Position numbers and translations under genes: made by a program. Shown here piece by piece: positions 45,477-56,700 of a stretch of 64,000 nucleotides of DNA (position 1 is the stretch's first letter; each line of letters opens with the position of its first letter). The notes beneath the pieces were generated by a model. It had not been told where the DNA came from, made no database searches, and saw nothing but the letters and a program-made list of their open reading frames with translations. Source of the stretch: Glandiceps talaboti (lineage: Eukaryota > Hemichordata > Enteropneusta > Spengelidae); assembly GCF_964340395.1 (NCBI RefSeq), contig NC_135560.1:16019598-16083597 (forward strand), read 5' to 3'.

Positions 45477-46736
45477 TCAGAAGAACCCTTCTTTCGTAAG
45501 AAAACTTGGCATTGGCCGAAACCATGTTTGATTTTCTTTCTCAAACGTCCACTTGTTTTTAACTTTCACCCAACCAAAAATGTCAAATATACGATCCGAG
45601 CATAAATTTTGGATGCGTGTCACTTCATCGTAGGTGAAATTATTCACCCACTTCGTTACGGAAACGGCATGATCATTACGACCATAAGCTGCTTCATCGG
45701 TGTCCTCATGTTGTGAATTCAAACCTATGAATTCAGATATCAGTTTTCCAATACTTCCCCTGTCACTAGCCATATCTTCATAGCGAACCAACATAGTATT
45801 CTCTCTTAACCATTTCGAACCATTCGTTATTGAGTCGTAGTTTGTTTCCAGCCAATCACAGTGTTGCTTGACATATTCATTCAGAACCAATCTCTTTTGT
45901 GAGAGCGGGACATTTTTATCGCCTACAAACCGTCTAAATCGAGAATTGGCCATACCACGTGGATCCCTTGCCAGGAATATAACCTTAACGTTATTCTTCT
46001 GTAACATATCTGAATATGTAGCAATATCGTTTCCTCGGACAATTTTGGAAATGACGTGTTTTGATTGACATAATGTTGTGAGGGCGCCCTCGGTAATCGG
46101 CCTTTGCAAGTCGTTCAAGCGTGCCCGATTTCTGTACACCGAGTTATCTTTATTCATCCCTTTTATGAAATACTGGTGTTTTGTGAAATTGCAATGATAA
46201 ATATCATTCAAGAAATGTAGTAAAGGTGTCTGAAGTTCTTGCAAATGCGTACGACTGTCGTTTTGCACATTCCCTTTAAGCGCAGTACAAGCAAATATCA
46301 CATGACCAGGTTCGTAGACGTAGAAGAAATCTGGACGGTTACTCAAATATTGAGCAAGTGCTTTTGATCCAGTAGTCATTCGTCCGATCACTAGCACATG
46401 TTTGTAAGGGTTTGTGCTTGGCGACTTTTCCATCGTGTGTTGTTCAGCGGAGTTCCTTACTCTCTGGTGTTCTTGTATGTCATTGACTGAGTTTGTTGGC
46501 GATCGACGTGCTGCTACATTGGTCAACTCTTCACCTGGGCTTGGCAACGAACCAATATCGAAGACATGATCTTCACCTTGATTAGTTTCTTCAAATCCAG
46601 TCATTGCTTTTGGTGAGGAACTTGTGTTGTCGCTATCATTTTTAACAGCATACCTCACTAGGAGCACCACCTGCACCACAATGACAACAATGGTGATGAC
46701 AAGTGTCCTTCTTTTAAATTGCTTGCAATATACCAT
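45477..46736 (-). CDS. Carbohydrate (Gal/GlcNAc-type) sulfotransferase, tandem copy 1
   Basis: Golgi type II membrane sulfotransferase, expected to move sulfate from PAPS to a glycan hydroxyl; the acceptor is unknown. From ATG at 46736 it has 419 residues: a short basic cytosolic tail (MVYCKQFKRR), a membrane anchor ~11-31, a Ser/Thr-rich stem to ~110, and a catalytic domain. The 5'-phosphosulfate loop is HVLVIGRMTTGSKAL (~113-127), followed by YVYEPGH. The 3'-phosphate site is KVIFLARDPRGMANSR (~251-266), then LVRYEDM and W-x(11)-IQNLC, all in GST/CHST family order. NxS/T sites include NFT and NQT. The coding region has no intron. An in-frame reading starts at TTG 46748, but that is not an expected animal start and follows a splice acceptor directly. 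Copy 1 ends EGFF, two residues shorter than copies 2 and 3 (TCA changed to TGA). Confidence 0.9.
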   Translation of the reverse strand: MVYCKQFKRRTLVITIVVIVVQVVLLVRYAVKNDSDNTSSSPKAMTGFEETNQGEDHVFDIGSLPSPGEELTNVAARRSPTNSVNDIQEHQRVRNSAEQHTMEKSPSTNPYKHVLVIGRMTTGSKALAQYLSNRPDFFYVYEPGHVIFACTALKGNVQNDSRTHLQELQTPLLHFLNDIYHCNFTKHQYFIKGMNKDNSVYRNRARLNDLQRPITEGALTTLCQSKHVISKIVRGNDIATYSDMLQKNNVKVIFLARDPRGMANSRFRRFVGDKNVPLSQKRLVLNEYVKQHCDWLETNYDSITNGSKWLRENTMLVRYEDMASDRGSIGKLISEFIGLNSQHEDTDEAAYGRNDHAVSVTKWVNNFTYDEVTRIQNLCSDRIFDIFGWVKVKNKWTFEKENQTWFRPMPSFLTKEGFF

Positions 46737-46748
46737 TATTTCATTCAA

Positions 46749-46892
46749 CTATTGGAAGACACAGAAAAAGGTGATTTATTTCATGATTCACCAGTATTAC
46801 CATGAACATTTGTATATTAAAAACTGCTCATTAAAATATATATCTCTGAAAAAAAAGTCAACACTTAGTTCTCTTCCTCTCGTTTCCCTTAC
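46749..46892 (-). other. Putative 5' UTR intron of sulfotransferase copy 1
   Basis: Minus-strand donor AAAG|GTAAGGG at 46892 and acceptor TGTCTTCCAATAG ending at 46749, 144 nt apart. Equivalent introns are 53634-53777 (copy 2, 144 nt) and 60519-60667 (copy 3, 149 nt). The acceptor sits 12 nt before the ATG, so the transcript would have a non-coding first exon. Conserved signals, no transcript evidence. Confidence 0.5.
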
Positions 46893-49800
46893 CTTTATGG
46901 CAGCATCCGAATCCTTCGATGTAATGTAAGTGTTCTGATATAATTGGTGAGAGGTGTTGTGCCTTTCCAACGAATACGTATGCTGGGATTACGTCAAGGG
47001 CTAAGCGCTGCCGTATGTTCCCTTATTGGTGAGTGTCATCCTATCATCAATCAACAGATTATATACCGTACTATACAAATGCAATGCAAGTTACGTGTAC
47101 TGTTCATGTACACTGAGCACAACTTATTTATTGTTCGAGATGGAAGTTTTAACAGAAGCTCTTGCAAATAGAAGTGTTATTTTTTTTCATCAAACGAAAG
47201 GACTAGGTTTTCCCTTAACATATTATTCCTATCCAGCATTTTTATAATAATCAGTTGGTCTGCAGTTTGTTGTAATCTTGTCACAGCTGACGCAACGTTA
47301 ATTTATTCAAAATGGCGTCGACTCATCAATAACTAATAAATTCATTAATATATTCATATATATAACTTAATACTTAAAGGTAAAACCGCTGAAAATGTGA
47401 TAATCAGGTGACAATTGCAGACGATTTATTTGAACAGGGAACTTAAATATAGTAATAAACTACAATTAAATGTAAACTTCAATGTGTAAAGATATTATTC
47501 TCAACTACGCAAGGACTGGGATCAATGAACTTTTCTCAATTGCTGATTTTTGAATTTCAAATCAATTGTCAAGCAAAAGATCGAATATTCCCCTCCATTT
47601 TTTACTGTCAAGTATTTAGTAATATTCAGTACTTAAATAATCATGGGGAATGGATAGGTTGTTTTCATCCTTTTCGGAGTATCAACAATTATGTCTATTT
47701 TTACAGATATTACATAAACATTTACGTTTACGTTTACGTTTACCAAAACCAGATTGATTTAGCAATGGTCTTCCTCCCTAGCATGATAACTGGAAATAAC
47801 AAATAACATCTCAAGTCGGCGATTGTCCGAGTCTTTGTCCACGAAATTTCGATAATTACAAAACTCGCAATTTTCGATGTATAAATGATGACGTCATCAC
47901 CAGATTTCGCATATGGAAAAATATCGCACGACCATATTAATTTCATAGTGTTGGGGGGACGCTATCTTGGTTTTTCATTCTATCATTGATTTTATACTCA
48001 CATGCCCTAATTTCTAAGGAAAGAGTTCAATTGCAAAACACTATCAGATCATATACATGATGTTGGTTATTGGTTAATACTGTAGCAGCTGTCGTATGAT
48101 TTGAAAATATGTATGGCGTATTCACGATAAAAATTGTGTTTTGATACGTGTATCATTTCACAAAATAAACCTCGATCTTCCAATACCTCTTTGATAACAA
48201 GCATTGAAATGAAATACAAGGTCCTTGTTTGAGAATTGAATAATTGCTAAAAATGTATTAATGCCAATAATATTCCATACAACTTTAGCCATTTGATAAT
48301 TAAGAAATCAATCGATGTTTAATTAAGTGTGTCTATTTCACGGCAAGCACTGCAATTCATACAAGTAGTTTTTCCCCCCACAAGAATAGAATATATAGTA
48401 CATGACAGGAATTTCCACTTAAATCAATTATTTTGTACACGACTTCGCTAAGGAACAACATACGCAAACTATTTCACTATTTTTTGATAGATTTTGATAA
48501 TGACGTGTCATAAGAAACTTGGTTAAAATGTCAGAGAAGTTTTTCTTTTTATGTTAACTTAAGTTGAATACACAGTTCTAGTTGCGGCTAGTTCAGCTTG
48601 AACTCAAGAAGTTGAATACACACAGACTCCATTTAAATATATATAACGATATAAACAAAGTAAGTTTTCTTTTTATACCTTTGACTTTGACCTCAATATT
48701 TTGATCCCCATATTCAAGGCCAAGTGGCAAACTGGTCAATAAAATATGAAGTTTAAATTGTATCTAGGAACACCATTCCAAATTGCACAGTAACTTTGTC
48801 ATACTTTGAGGAAGGCTTGTCTTTCATTGCAACAGAAAACGACTTTTAACAATTAAGCCCCATGATTCAATCCCAGGTTTTTGGAATTGTATTATCTTAT
48901 CAGCAGAGCCCTTAAGATTACAACTAGTGACAGTCAAGCATTTACAAACAGGGAGAGTAAACAACTGAATTGGACACAGTACAGTCACAACAGTCTTGAG
49001 AAAGAAGCTAGCGCTCGTGGAAACAAAAGTAGGAAGATGGCGATCATTCCCGGAACAAAATCGAAAGCAAACGACAATATAGGAATGAAATAGAGGTAAG
49101 TACAGAAATATAATATTTCCTACATCAGATTTTAATCAGATTGGTACTCGATAAGAATAAGATGTTTCTTACCCAATATTGTTAGCTTATAGCATAGTTT
49201 ACAATAATTACATATATTGTATAAAAATGTTGTCAAGAGTTTAATCGGGACAGGCCTACTTCTTAGGTCTGAAAATAAAAAAAATCTCATACCGTTGTTT
49301 CGAACTACATATTATATGTTTGTACGGGTTATTTTCACATTTATGCACAGTATGGGTGCTATGCGTACGCGATTCACACTGGGAGGAAACTATCAAAAGG
49401 ACTAAATAAAAATCAATTTTAAAAACTTGTTTTAAATAGCATCTTTACTGAGAACAGTCCTGTATGGTGTTGTTGTGGTGAGAGACACTAGGGGATCAAG
49501 TCCACTAATTCTGTGGAGACAGCCTATACACTGTACTTCTCACTCTGCAGCAGTGACATCAGAATAACATTCACGACATCTTCTATCTGTACACAGCTGT
49601 GTAATGTTAAGGATGTTTTATTTGACCAAGATGACACCATGAATGGAGTGACAAGTAAATGAGATGGCAAGGAAGGTGTCGGCAGATAACCCAATAGTGT
49701 CAACAAAAGGATGAAAACAAAATTACATTTATCAAGCTCGTACAGTTCTACAAAGTACTATGTAGGCTAGAAATATATGATAATCAGTATATGTGACTAG

Positions 49801-51995
49801 TTATGTTGCAATACTATAGACTCTTATTTGTATCCAATCACACACAAAAAATCATTTGGAGAAGTTTGTACGACGAAAACATTAATAGTCAAGTACATGT
49901 GTAATTTGAACCCAGAACGTTTCTGTGATCGAATTATAAGGTTTTTTTGGTGATGTTATTAAAATCGTTATTTTCGTGACGATTCCTAGCATATGCGATT
50001 TAAATTAATGGTCACTAAAGTGACTGTACACTGACTCCTCGCTAATATGTATCGTATATCTCTATTGTACGTTGAATAAAAATGTGTCCACTTAAAAATT
50101 GTAACTTTATGCAGCAAATTAAAAATTATTTGTGCGGGAAAGTACAAAAGAAGTGCGCACATGCACTGTGCATTTTCTGCGAGTAACAGTAATCTCCTTC
50201 TTTTGAAGATAGCAAGAAAAAAAAGACGGAAAAAGTCGTTCAACGTGAGGTTGCCTGCTATGCTACATGCAGTGACTCCGAAGATGCGCTCGATCTCATT
50301 TACATCTTGTTCCTTATATTAAAACATTTCATACTGATAAAACGGCAGATCTCGTTTTGGAATATTTGGTGGCCCTGAAAAACTATTAAAATAGGTACGC
50401 AGTTTAAGATCCACTCTTTGAAGATCCACTTTCAATAATTGTGTTCGACGTTGTCTTTGGTTAAAATGTTGTTTAATTTAATTATCTCATTGCACACTGA
50501 CACTAACGGTATTCCGCAATTCATTTTGAAGCGACAATTTGCTATGGAAAGAATATCCCTGAATTTGTAAACAGAGCTGTACCTTCGACATCAAAATCCA
50601 AACTTCAATTGCCATTATAGTGATAAAGACAAGGAGAATTCACTGAGTTCACCTTGGGTTCCGACATAAACGAGGCCATAAATGTTTTGGGAGTTGGGTA
50701 AAGAAAATAATTATTTTGTTGTGTTACTTATTTGAGAAAGCACCACCCATTTGTTTTTACTTTGAATGTGACATCTTTTCGGCAACTACTTTGAAAGATG
50801 CGACATTAGGCCAGAAAAAATGAAAAAGCTGTTCAACCTACCCATATATTTTTTTCTGGTGATGGGTAATATATACTCATGTGGGCTTCGCATTTTTTTT
50901 TCAAAATTAAATGTATTTCTTTATATTTTCTAAATAGTACATGTAACAATATACATTTGAGTCTATTCCAAATTATATAATATCTTATACAGTGGTTTAC
51001 TTGGATCTGATGATGCATACAAGCATGAATTGGGATTAAATTAAGTTGTTGCATATCCAATGTGCACTAAAAAGAATTCAACAAAAGTTTACGACCATTG
51101 GAGTGGGCTGAGCAGTCATTGGGCCATCAAAAGTCTGAAAGTCTTGAAATGTTTTGCTCTTTATTCGGGATTTTTGGAACCAAATTAAACTTCAGGAGAA
51201 GTCATTTACCAAGTGCACATCCGCAAAATATCTTTCAGCTTTGCCACAACAAAATACACTTCCAGATAATATGTAATGCATAGCATAATTGTTTCAATTC
51301 TGGTATTTTATTACCGTATTCAAGCATTGTAAGACTTTAAATTATGTCTATGGTTTGACATTGTATGCCTCTAAATGGCCTTCTACACTGTCTTATTTTA
51401 AATTTTTTCACCTTTGGAGTTGATTGGAAATCATTAACAATCAAGTTGACAATTGTCTTTCTCCCAAAACAAGGTGGAAGGTGTCTGGCTAAGTACCTGT
51501 ATAGGTTAGAGCTAATTAGAGACATCTCCTTATGCACGTGAAGTCCACATCCTGTGTAAAGTAATCTTGAGTTTCATTTGGCGGGGCTTAACATTTTTTT
51601 TTAGAAGAGAGGGTGAGAGGAACTACATCATTTGTTTAACCGTAAATTGTGTACATTTCCTAACTGTAGTTATGCAGACAACGGATAGTATTAAGATGAC
51701 TGAATAAGTTCTATTTAAACTGAAATATTTTGTATTTTGCTATCATTATATATGGTTTGTTTTATCCTTGTCAAGCATTGTGAAAAAAATGAAATCCCAA
51801 TGTGATGGGTTAGGTTACCCGTTGACCAGCATTTTTTATTTTTTCTGGATGATATTTAATTGCGTATGCTAAAATAGATATTATGTAAATTACATGCAAA
51901 TGTATGTCAATTAACACCTTTCTAAATTTTAAATGCATGATTGCACCCAAAGGTCTGCTCCCTTCCCCTGGCAATGTGACCAGGCTACGGCCCTG
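46893..51995. other. Spacer between sulfotransferase copies 1 and 2
   Basis: AT-rich and without a supportable gene. It contains the copy-1 promoter at its left end, a 14-bp palindromic CRE-like site (47886-47899), a TTTACG run (~47722-47742) and a short open frame at 48881-49093 that ends two bases before a good donor (AG|GTAAGTA). The last has no homology I recognise. Confidence 0.6.
47886..47899. promoter_or_regulatory. Perfect palindrome TGATGACGTCATCA with a CRE core
   Basis: A 14-bp self-complementary site containing TGACGTCA (CREB/ATF site), ~1.1 kb upstream of the copy 1 start. Duplicated at 54768-54781 upstream of copy 2 and absent from copy 3, where the surrounding block is missing. 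Function is inference. Confidence 0.4.
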
Positions 51996-52346
51996 GTTGT
52001 ATTTCACGTCCTGTCCTTGACGCTTCTTCAGGCTGACTGTCTGTTACCACTCAAAACAACAGCAGTCTAGTAGGATAGATTGTAAGTACTAATATTGAAT
52101 TCATACCTGGATAATCGAGACATTAAACGTATCTTACTGTGGACCTTATAAAATGGTTTGAGAAGGACCCAATCTGATGCGGTGAATACGGCTTGATATC
52201 TTTATTTACTTCAATATATTTATTTAGTTTATTGTCGTTTTTGTAGTTCAGGGGAAGAACGTGGGGAGAATTGGCTCACTTCCTGAATAACAAAATCGAA
52301 AACAAACGACAACCGTTTTCCCCATGTCAGATTTTACACAATGTAA

Positions 52347-53621
52347 TCAGATTGAGAAGAACCCCTCTTTGGTAAGAAAACTTGGCATTGGCCGAAACCA
52401 TGTTTGATTTTCTTTCTCAAACGTCCACTTCTTTCTAACTTTCACCCAACCAAAAATGTCAAATATACGATCCGTGCATAAATTTTGGATGCGTGTCACT
52501 TCATCATAGGTGAAATAATTCACCCACTTCGTTAGAGATACGGTATAATCATTACGATCATATTCTGATTCATCGGTGTCCTCATGTTGTGAATTCAAAC
52601 CTATGAATTCAGATATCAGTTTTCCAATACTTCCCCTGTCACTAGCCATATCTTCATAGCGAACCAAAATAGTATTCTTTCTTAACCATCTCGAACCATT
52701 CATTATCGAATCGTAGTTTGTTTCCAGCCAATCACAGTGTTGCCTGACGTATTCATTCAGGACCAATCTCTTTTGCGAGAGCGAGAGATTTTTCTTGATT
52801 CCAAACTTTTTCAATCGAGAATTAGCCATACCACGTGGATCCCTTGCCAGGAATATAACCTTAACGTTATTCTTCTGTAACATATCTGAATATGTAGCAA
52901 TATCGTTTCCTCGGACAATTTTGGAGATGACGTGCTTTGATTGACATAATGTTGTGAGGGCGCCCTCGGTAATCGGCCTTTGCAAGTCGTTCAAACGTGC
53001 GCGATTTCTGTACAATGAGTTATCTTTATTCATCTCTTTTATAAAATATTGGTGTTTTGTGAAATTGCAATGATAAATGTCATTCAAGAAATTTAGTAAT
53101 GGTGTCTGAAGTTCTTGCAAATGCGTACGACTGTCGTTTCGGACATTCCCTTTAAGCGCAGTACAAGTAAATATCATATGACCAGGTTCGTACACGTAGA
53201 AAAAATCTGGACGTTTACTCAAATATTGAGCAAGTGCTTTTGATCCTGTAGTCATTCGTCCGAACACTAGCACATGTTTGTATGAGTTTGTGCTTGGCGA
53301 CTTTTCCATTGTGTGTTGTTCAGCGGAGTTCCTAACTCTCTGGTGTTCTTGTATGTCATTGACTGATTTTGTTGAGTTTGTTGGCGATCGACGTGCTGCT
53401 ACATTGGTCAACTCTTCACCTGGGCTTGGCAACGAACCAATATCGAAGACATGATCTTCACCTTGATTAGTTTCTTCAAATCCAGTCATTGCTTTTGGTG
53501 AGGAACTTGTGTTGTCGCTATCATTTTTAACAGCATACCTCACTAGGAGCACCACCTGCACCACAATGACAACAATGGTGATGACAAGTGTCCTTCTGTT
53601 AAATTGCTTGCAATATACCAT
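52347..53621 (-). CDS. Carbohydrate sulfotransferase, tandem copy 2 (mosaic)
   Basis: Same architecture as copy 1: 424 residues from ATG 53621 to TGA at 52347, with tail, membrane anchor (~11-31), stem and one catalytic domain without introns. The PAPS loop is HVLVFGRMTTGSKAL and the 3'-phosphate site LARDPRGMANSRLKK. Residues 1-83 are almost identical to copy 1 (K8N is the only change I see), then the Thr-Lys-Ser insertion appears. After it the diagnostic residues (SYK, VFGR, NSLYR, SRLKKFGxKKNLSL, GFFSI) follow copy 3. Private changes include SKRPDF, FIKEMNK and SEYDRND. It reads as intact, with all motifs present, so it is probably functional. Expression cannot be judged. Confidence 0.9.
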   Translation of the reverse strand: MVYCKQFNRRTLVITIVVIVVQVVLLVRYAVKNDSDNTSSSPKAMTGFEETNQGEDHVFDIGSLPSPGEELTNVAARRSPTNSTKSVNDIQEHQRVRNSAEQHTMEKSPSTNSYKHVLVFGRMTTGSKALAQYLSKRPDFFYVYEPGHMIFTCTALKGNVRNDSRTHLQELQTPLLNFLNDIYHCNFTKHQYFIKEMNKDNSLYRNRARLNDLQRPITEGALTTLCQSKHVISKIVRGNDIATYSDMLQKNNVKVIFLARDPRGMANSRLKKFGIKKNLSLSQKRLVLNEYVRQHCDWLETNYDSIMNGSRWLRKNTILVRYEDMASDRGSIGKLISEFIGLNSQHEDTDESEYDRNDYTVSLTKWVNYFTYDEVTRIQNLCTDRIFDIFGWVKVRKKWTFEKENQTWFRPMPSFLTKEGFFSI

Positions 53622-53633
53622 TATTTCATTCAA

Positions 53634-53777
53634 CTATTGGAAGACACAGAAAAATGTGATTTATTTCATGATTCACCAGTATTACCATGAACATTTGTAT
53701 ATTAAAAACTGCTCATTAAAATATATATCTCTGAAAAAAAAGTCAACACTTAGTTCTCTTCCTCTCGTTTCCCTTAC
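53634..53777 (-). other. Putative 5' UTR intron of sulfotransferase copy 2
   Basis: Donor ATAAG|GTAAGGG and acceptor CTTCCAATAG, the same as copy 1. The exon just upstream differs from copies 1 and 3 (ATACATCC in place of ATGCTGCC), which removes an upstream ATG. Confidence 0.5.
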
Positions 53778-56700
53778 CTTATGGATGTATCCGAATCCGT
53801 CGATGTAATGTAAGTGTTCTGATATAATTGGTGAGAGGTGTTGTGCCTTTCCAACGAACACGTATGCTGGGATTACGTCAAGGGCTAAACGCTGCCGTAT
53901 GTTCCCTTATTGGTGAGTGTCATCCTATCATCAATCAACAGATTATATACCGTACTATACAAATGCAATACAAGTTACGTGTACTGTTCATGTACACTGA
54001 GCACAACTTATTTATAGTTCGAGATGGAAGTTTTAACAGAAGCTCTTGCAAATAGAAGTGTTTTTTTTTCATCAAACGAAAGGACTAGGTTTTCCCTTAA
54101 CATATTATTCCTATCCAGCATTTTTATAATAATCAGTTGGTCTGCAGTTTGTTGTAATCTTGTCACAGCTGACGCAACGTTAATTTATTCAAAATGGCGT
54201 CGACTCATCAATAACTAATAAATTCATTAATATATTCATATATATAACTTAATACTTAAAGGTAAAACCGCTGAAAATGTGATAATCAGGTGACAATTGC
54301 AGACGATTTATTTGAACAGGGAACTTAAATATAGTAATAAACTACAATTAAATGTAAACTTCAATGTGTAAAGATATTATTCTCAACTACGCAAGGACTG
54401 GGATCAATGAACTTTTCTCAATTGCTGATTTTTGAATTTCAAATCAATTGTCAAGCAAAAGATCGAATATTCCCCTCCATTTTTTACTGTCAAGTATTTA
54501 GTAATATTCAGTACTTAAATAATCATGGGGAATGGATAGGTTGTTTTCATCCTTTTCGGAGTATCAACAATTATGTCTATTTTTACAGATATTACATAAA
54601 CATGTACGTTTACGTTTACGTTTACCAAAACCAGATTGATTTAGCAATGGTCTTCCTCCCTAGCATGATAACTGGAAATAACAAATAACATCTCAAGTCG
54701 GCGATTGTCCGAGTCTTTGTCCACGAAATTTCGATAATTACAAAACTCGCAATTTTCGATGTATAAATGATGACGTCATCACCAGATTTCGCATATGGAA
54801 AAATATCGCACGACCATATTAATTTCATAGTGTTGGGGGGACGCTATCTTGGTTTTTCATTCTATCATTGATTTTATACTCACATGCCCTAATTTCTAAG
54901 GAAAGAGTTCAATTGCAAAACACTATCAGATCATATACATGATGTTGGTTATTGGTTAATACTGTAGCAGCTGTCGTATGATTTGAAAATATGTATGGAG
55001 TATTCACGATAAAAATTGTGTTTTGATACGTGTATCATTTCACAAAATAAACCTCGATCTTCCAATACCTCTTTGATAACAAGCATTGAAATGAAATACA
55101 AGGTCCTTGTTTGAGAATTGAATAATTGCTAAAAATGTATTAATGCCAATAATATTCCATACAACTTTAGCCATTTGATAATTAAGAAATCAATCGATGT
55201 TTAATTAAGTGTGTCTATTTCACGGCAAGCACTGCAATTCATACAAGTAGTTTTTCCCCCCACAAGAATAGAATATATAGTACATGACAGGAATTTCCAC
55301 TTAAATCAATTATTTTGTACACGACTTCGCTAAGGAACAACATACGCAAACTATTTCACTATTTTTTGATAGATTTTGATAATGACGTGTCATAAGAAAC
55401 TTGGTTAAAATGTCAGAGAAGTTTTTCTTTTTATGTTAACTTAAGTTGAATACACAGTTCTAGTTGCGGCTAGTTCAGCTTGAACTCAAGAAGTTGAATA
55501 CACACAGACTCCATTTAAATATATATAACGATATAAACAAAGTAAGTTTTCTTTTTATACCTTTGACTTTGACCTCAATATTTTGATCCCCATATTCAAG
55601 GCCAAGTGGCAAACTGGTCAATAAAATATGAAGTTTAAATTGTATCTAGGAACACCATTCCAAATTGCACAGTAACTTTGTCATACTTTGAGGAAGGCTT
55701 GTCTTTCATTGCAACAGAAAACGACTTTTAACAATTAAGCCCCATGATTCAATCCCAGGTTCTTGGAATTGTATTATCTTATCAGCAGAGCCCTTAAGAT
55801 TACAACTAGTGACAGTCAAGCATTTACAAACAGGGAGAGTAAACAACTGAATTGGACACAGTACAGTCACAACAGTCTTGAGAAAGAAGCTAGCGCTCGT
55901 GGAAACAAAAGTAGGAAGATGGCGATCATTCCCGGAACAAAATCGAAAGCAAACGACAATATAGGAATGAAATAGAGGTAAGTACAGAAATATAATATTT
56001 CCTACATCAGATTTTAATCAGATTGGTACTCGATAAGAATAAGATGTTTCTTACCCAATATTGTTAGCTTATAGCATAGTTTACAATAATTACATATATT
56101 GTATAAAAATGTTGTCAAGAGTTTAATCGGGACAGGCCTACTTCTTAGGTCTGAAAATAACAAAAATCTCATACCGTTGTTTCGAACTACATATTATATG
56201 TTTGTACGGGTTATTTTCACATTTATGCACAGTATGGGTGCTATGCGTACGCGATTCACACTGGGAGGAAACTATCAAAAGGACTAAATAAAAATCAATT
56301 TTAAAAACTTGTTTTAAATAGCATCTTTACTGAGAACAGTCCTGTATGGTGTTGTTGTGGTGAGAGACACTAGGGGATCAAGTCCACTAATTCTGTGGAG
56401 ACAGCCTATACACTGTACTTCTCACTCTGCAGCAGTGACATCAGAATAACATTCACGACATCTTCTATCTGTACACAGCTGTGTAATGTTAAGGATGTTT
56501 TATTTGACCAAGATGACACCATGAATGGAGTGACAAGTAAATGAGATGGCAAGGAAGGTGTCGGCAGATAACCCAATAGTGTCAACAAAAGGATGAAAAC
56601 AAAATTACATTTATCAAGCTCGTACAGTTCTACAAAGTACTATGTAGGCTAGAAATATATGATAATCAGTATATGTGACTAGTTATGTTGCAATACTATA

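Noticed and set aside
46737-46748. Sulfotransferase start at TTG (adds M/L-N-E-I to the N-terminus)
   Set aside because: TTG is not an expected initiator in animals and it follows a splice acceptor directly; the in-frame ATG four codons later gives a normal type II anchor.
48881-49093. 70-codon open frame ending beside a strong donor, duplicated at 55763-55975
   Set aside because: The two copies are identical because the whole spacer was duplicated recently, so this is not independent conservation. Part of it is repeat-like sequence also seen near 22.45 kb.
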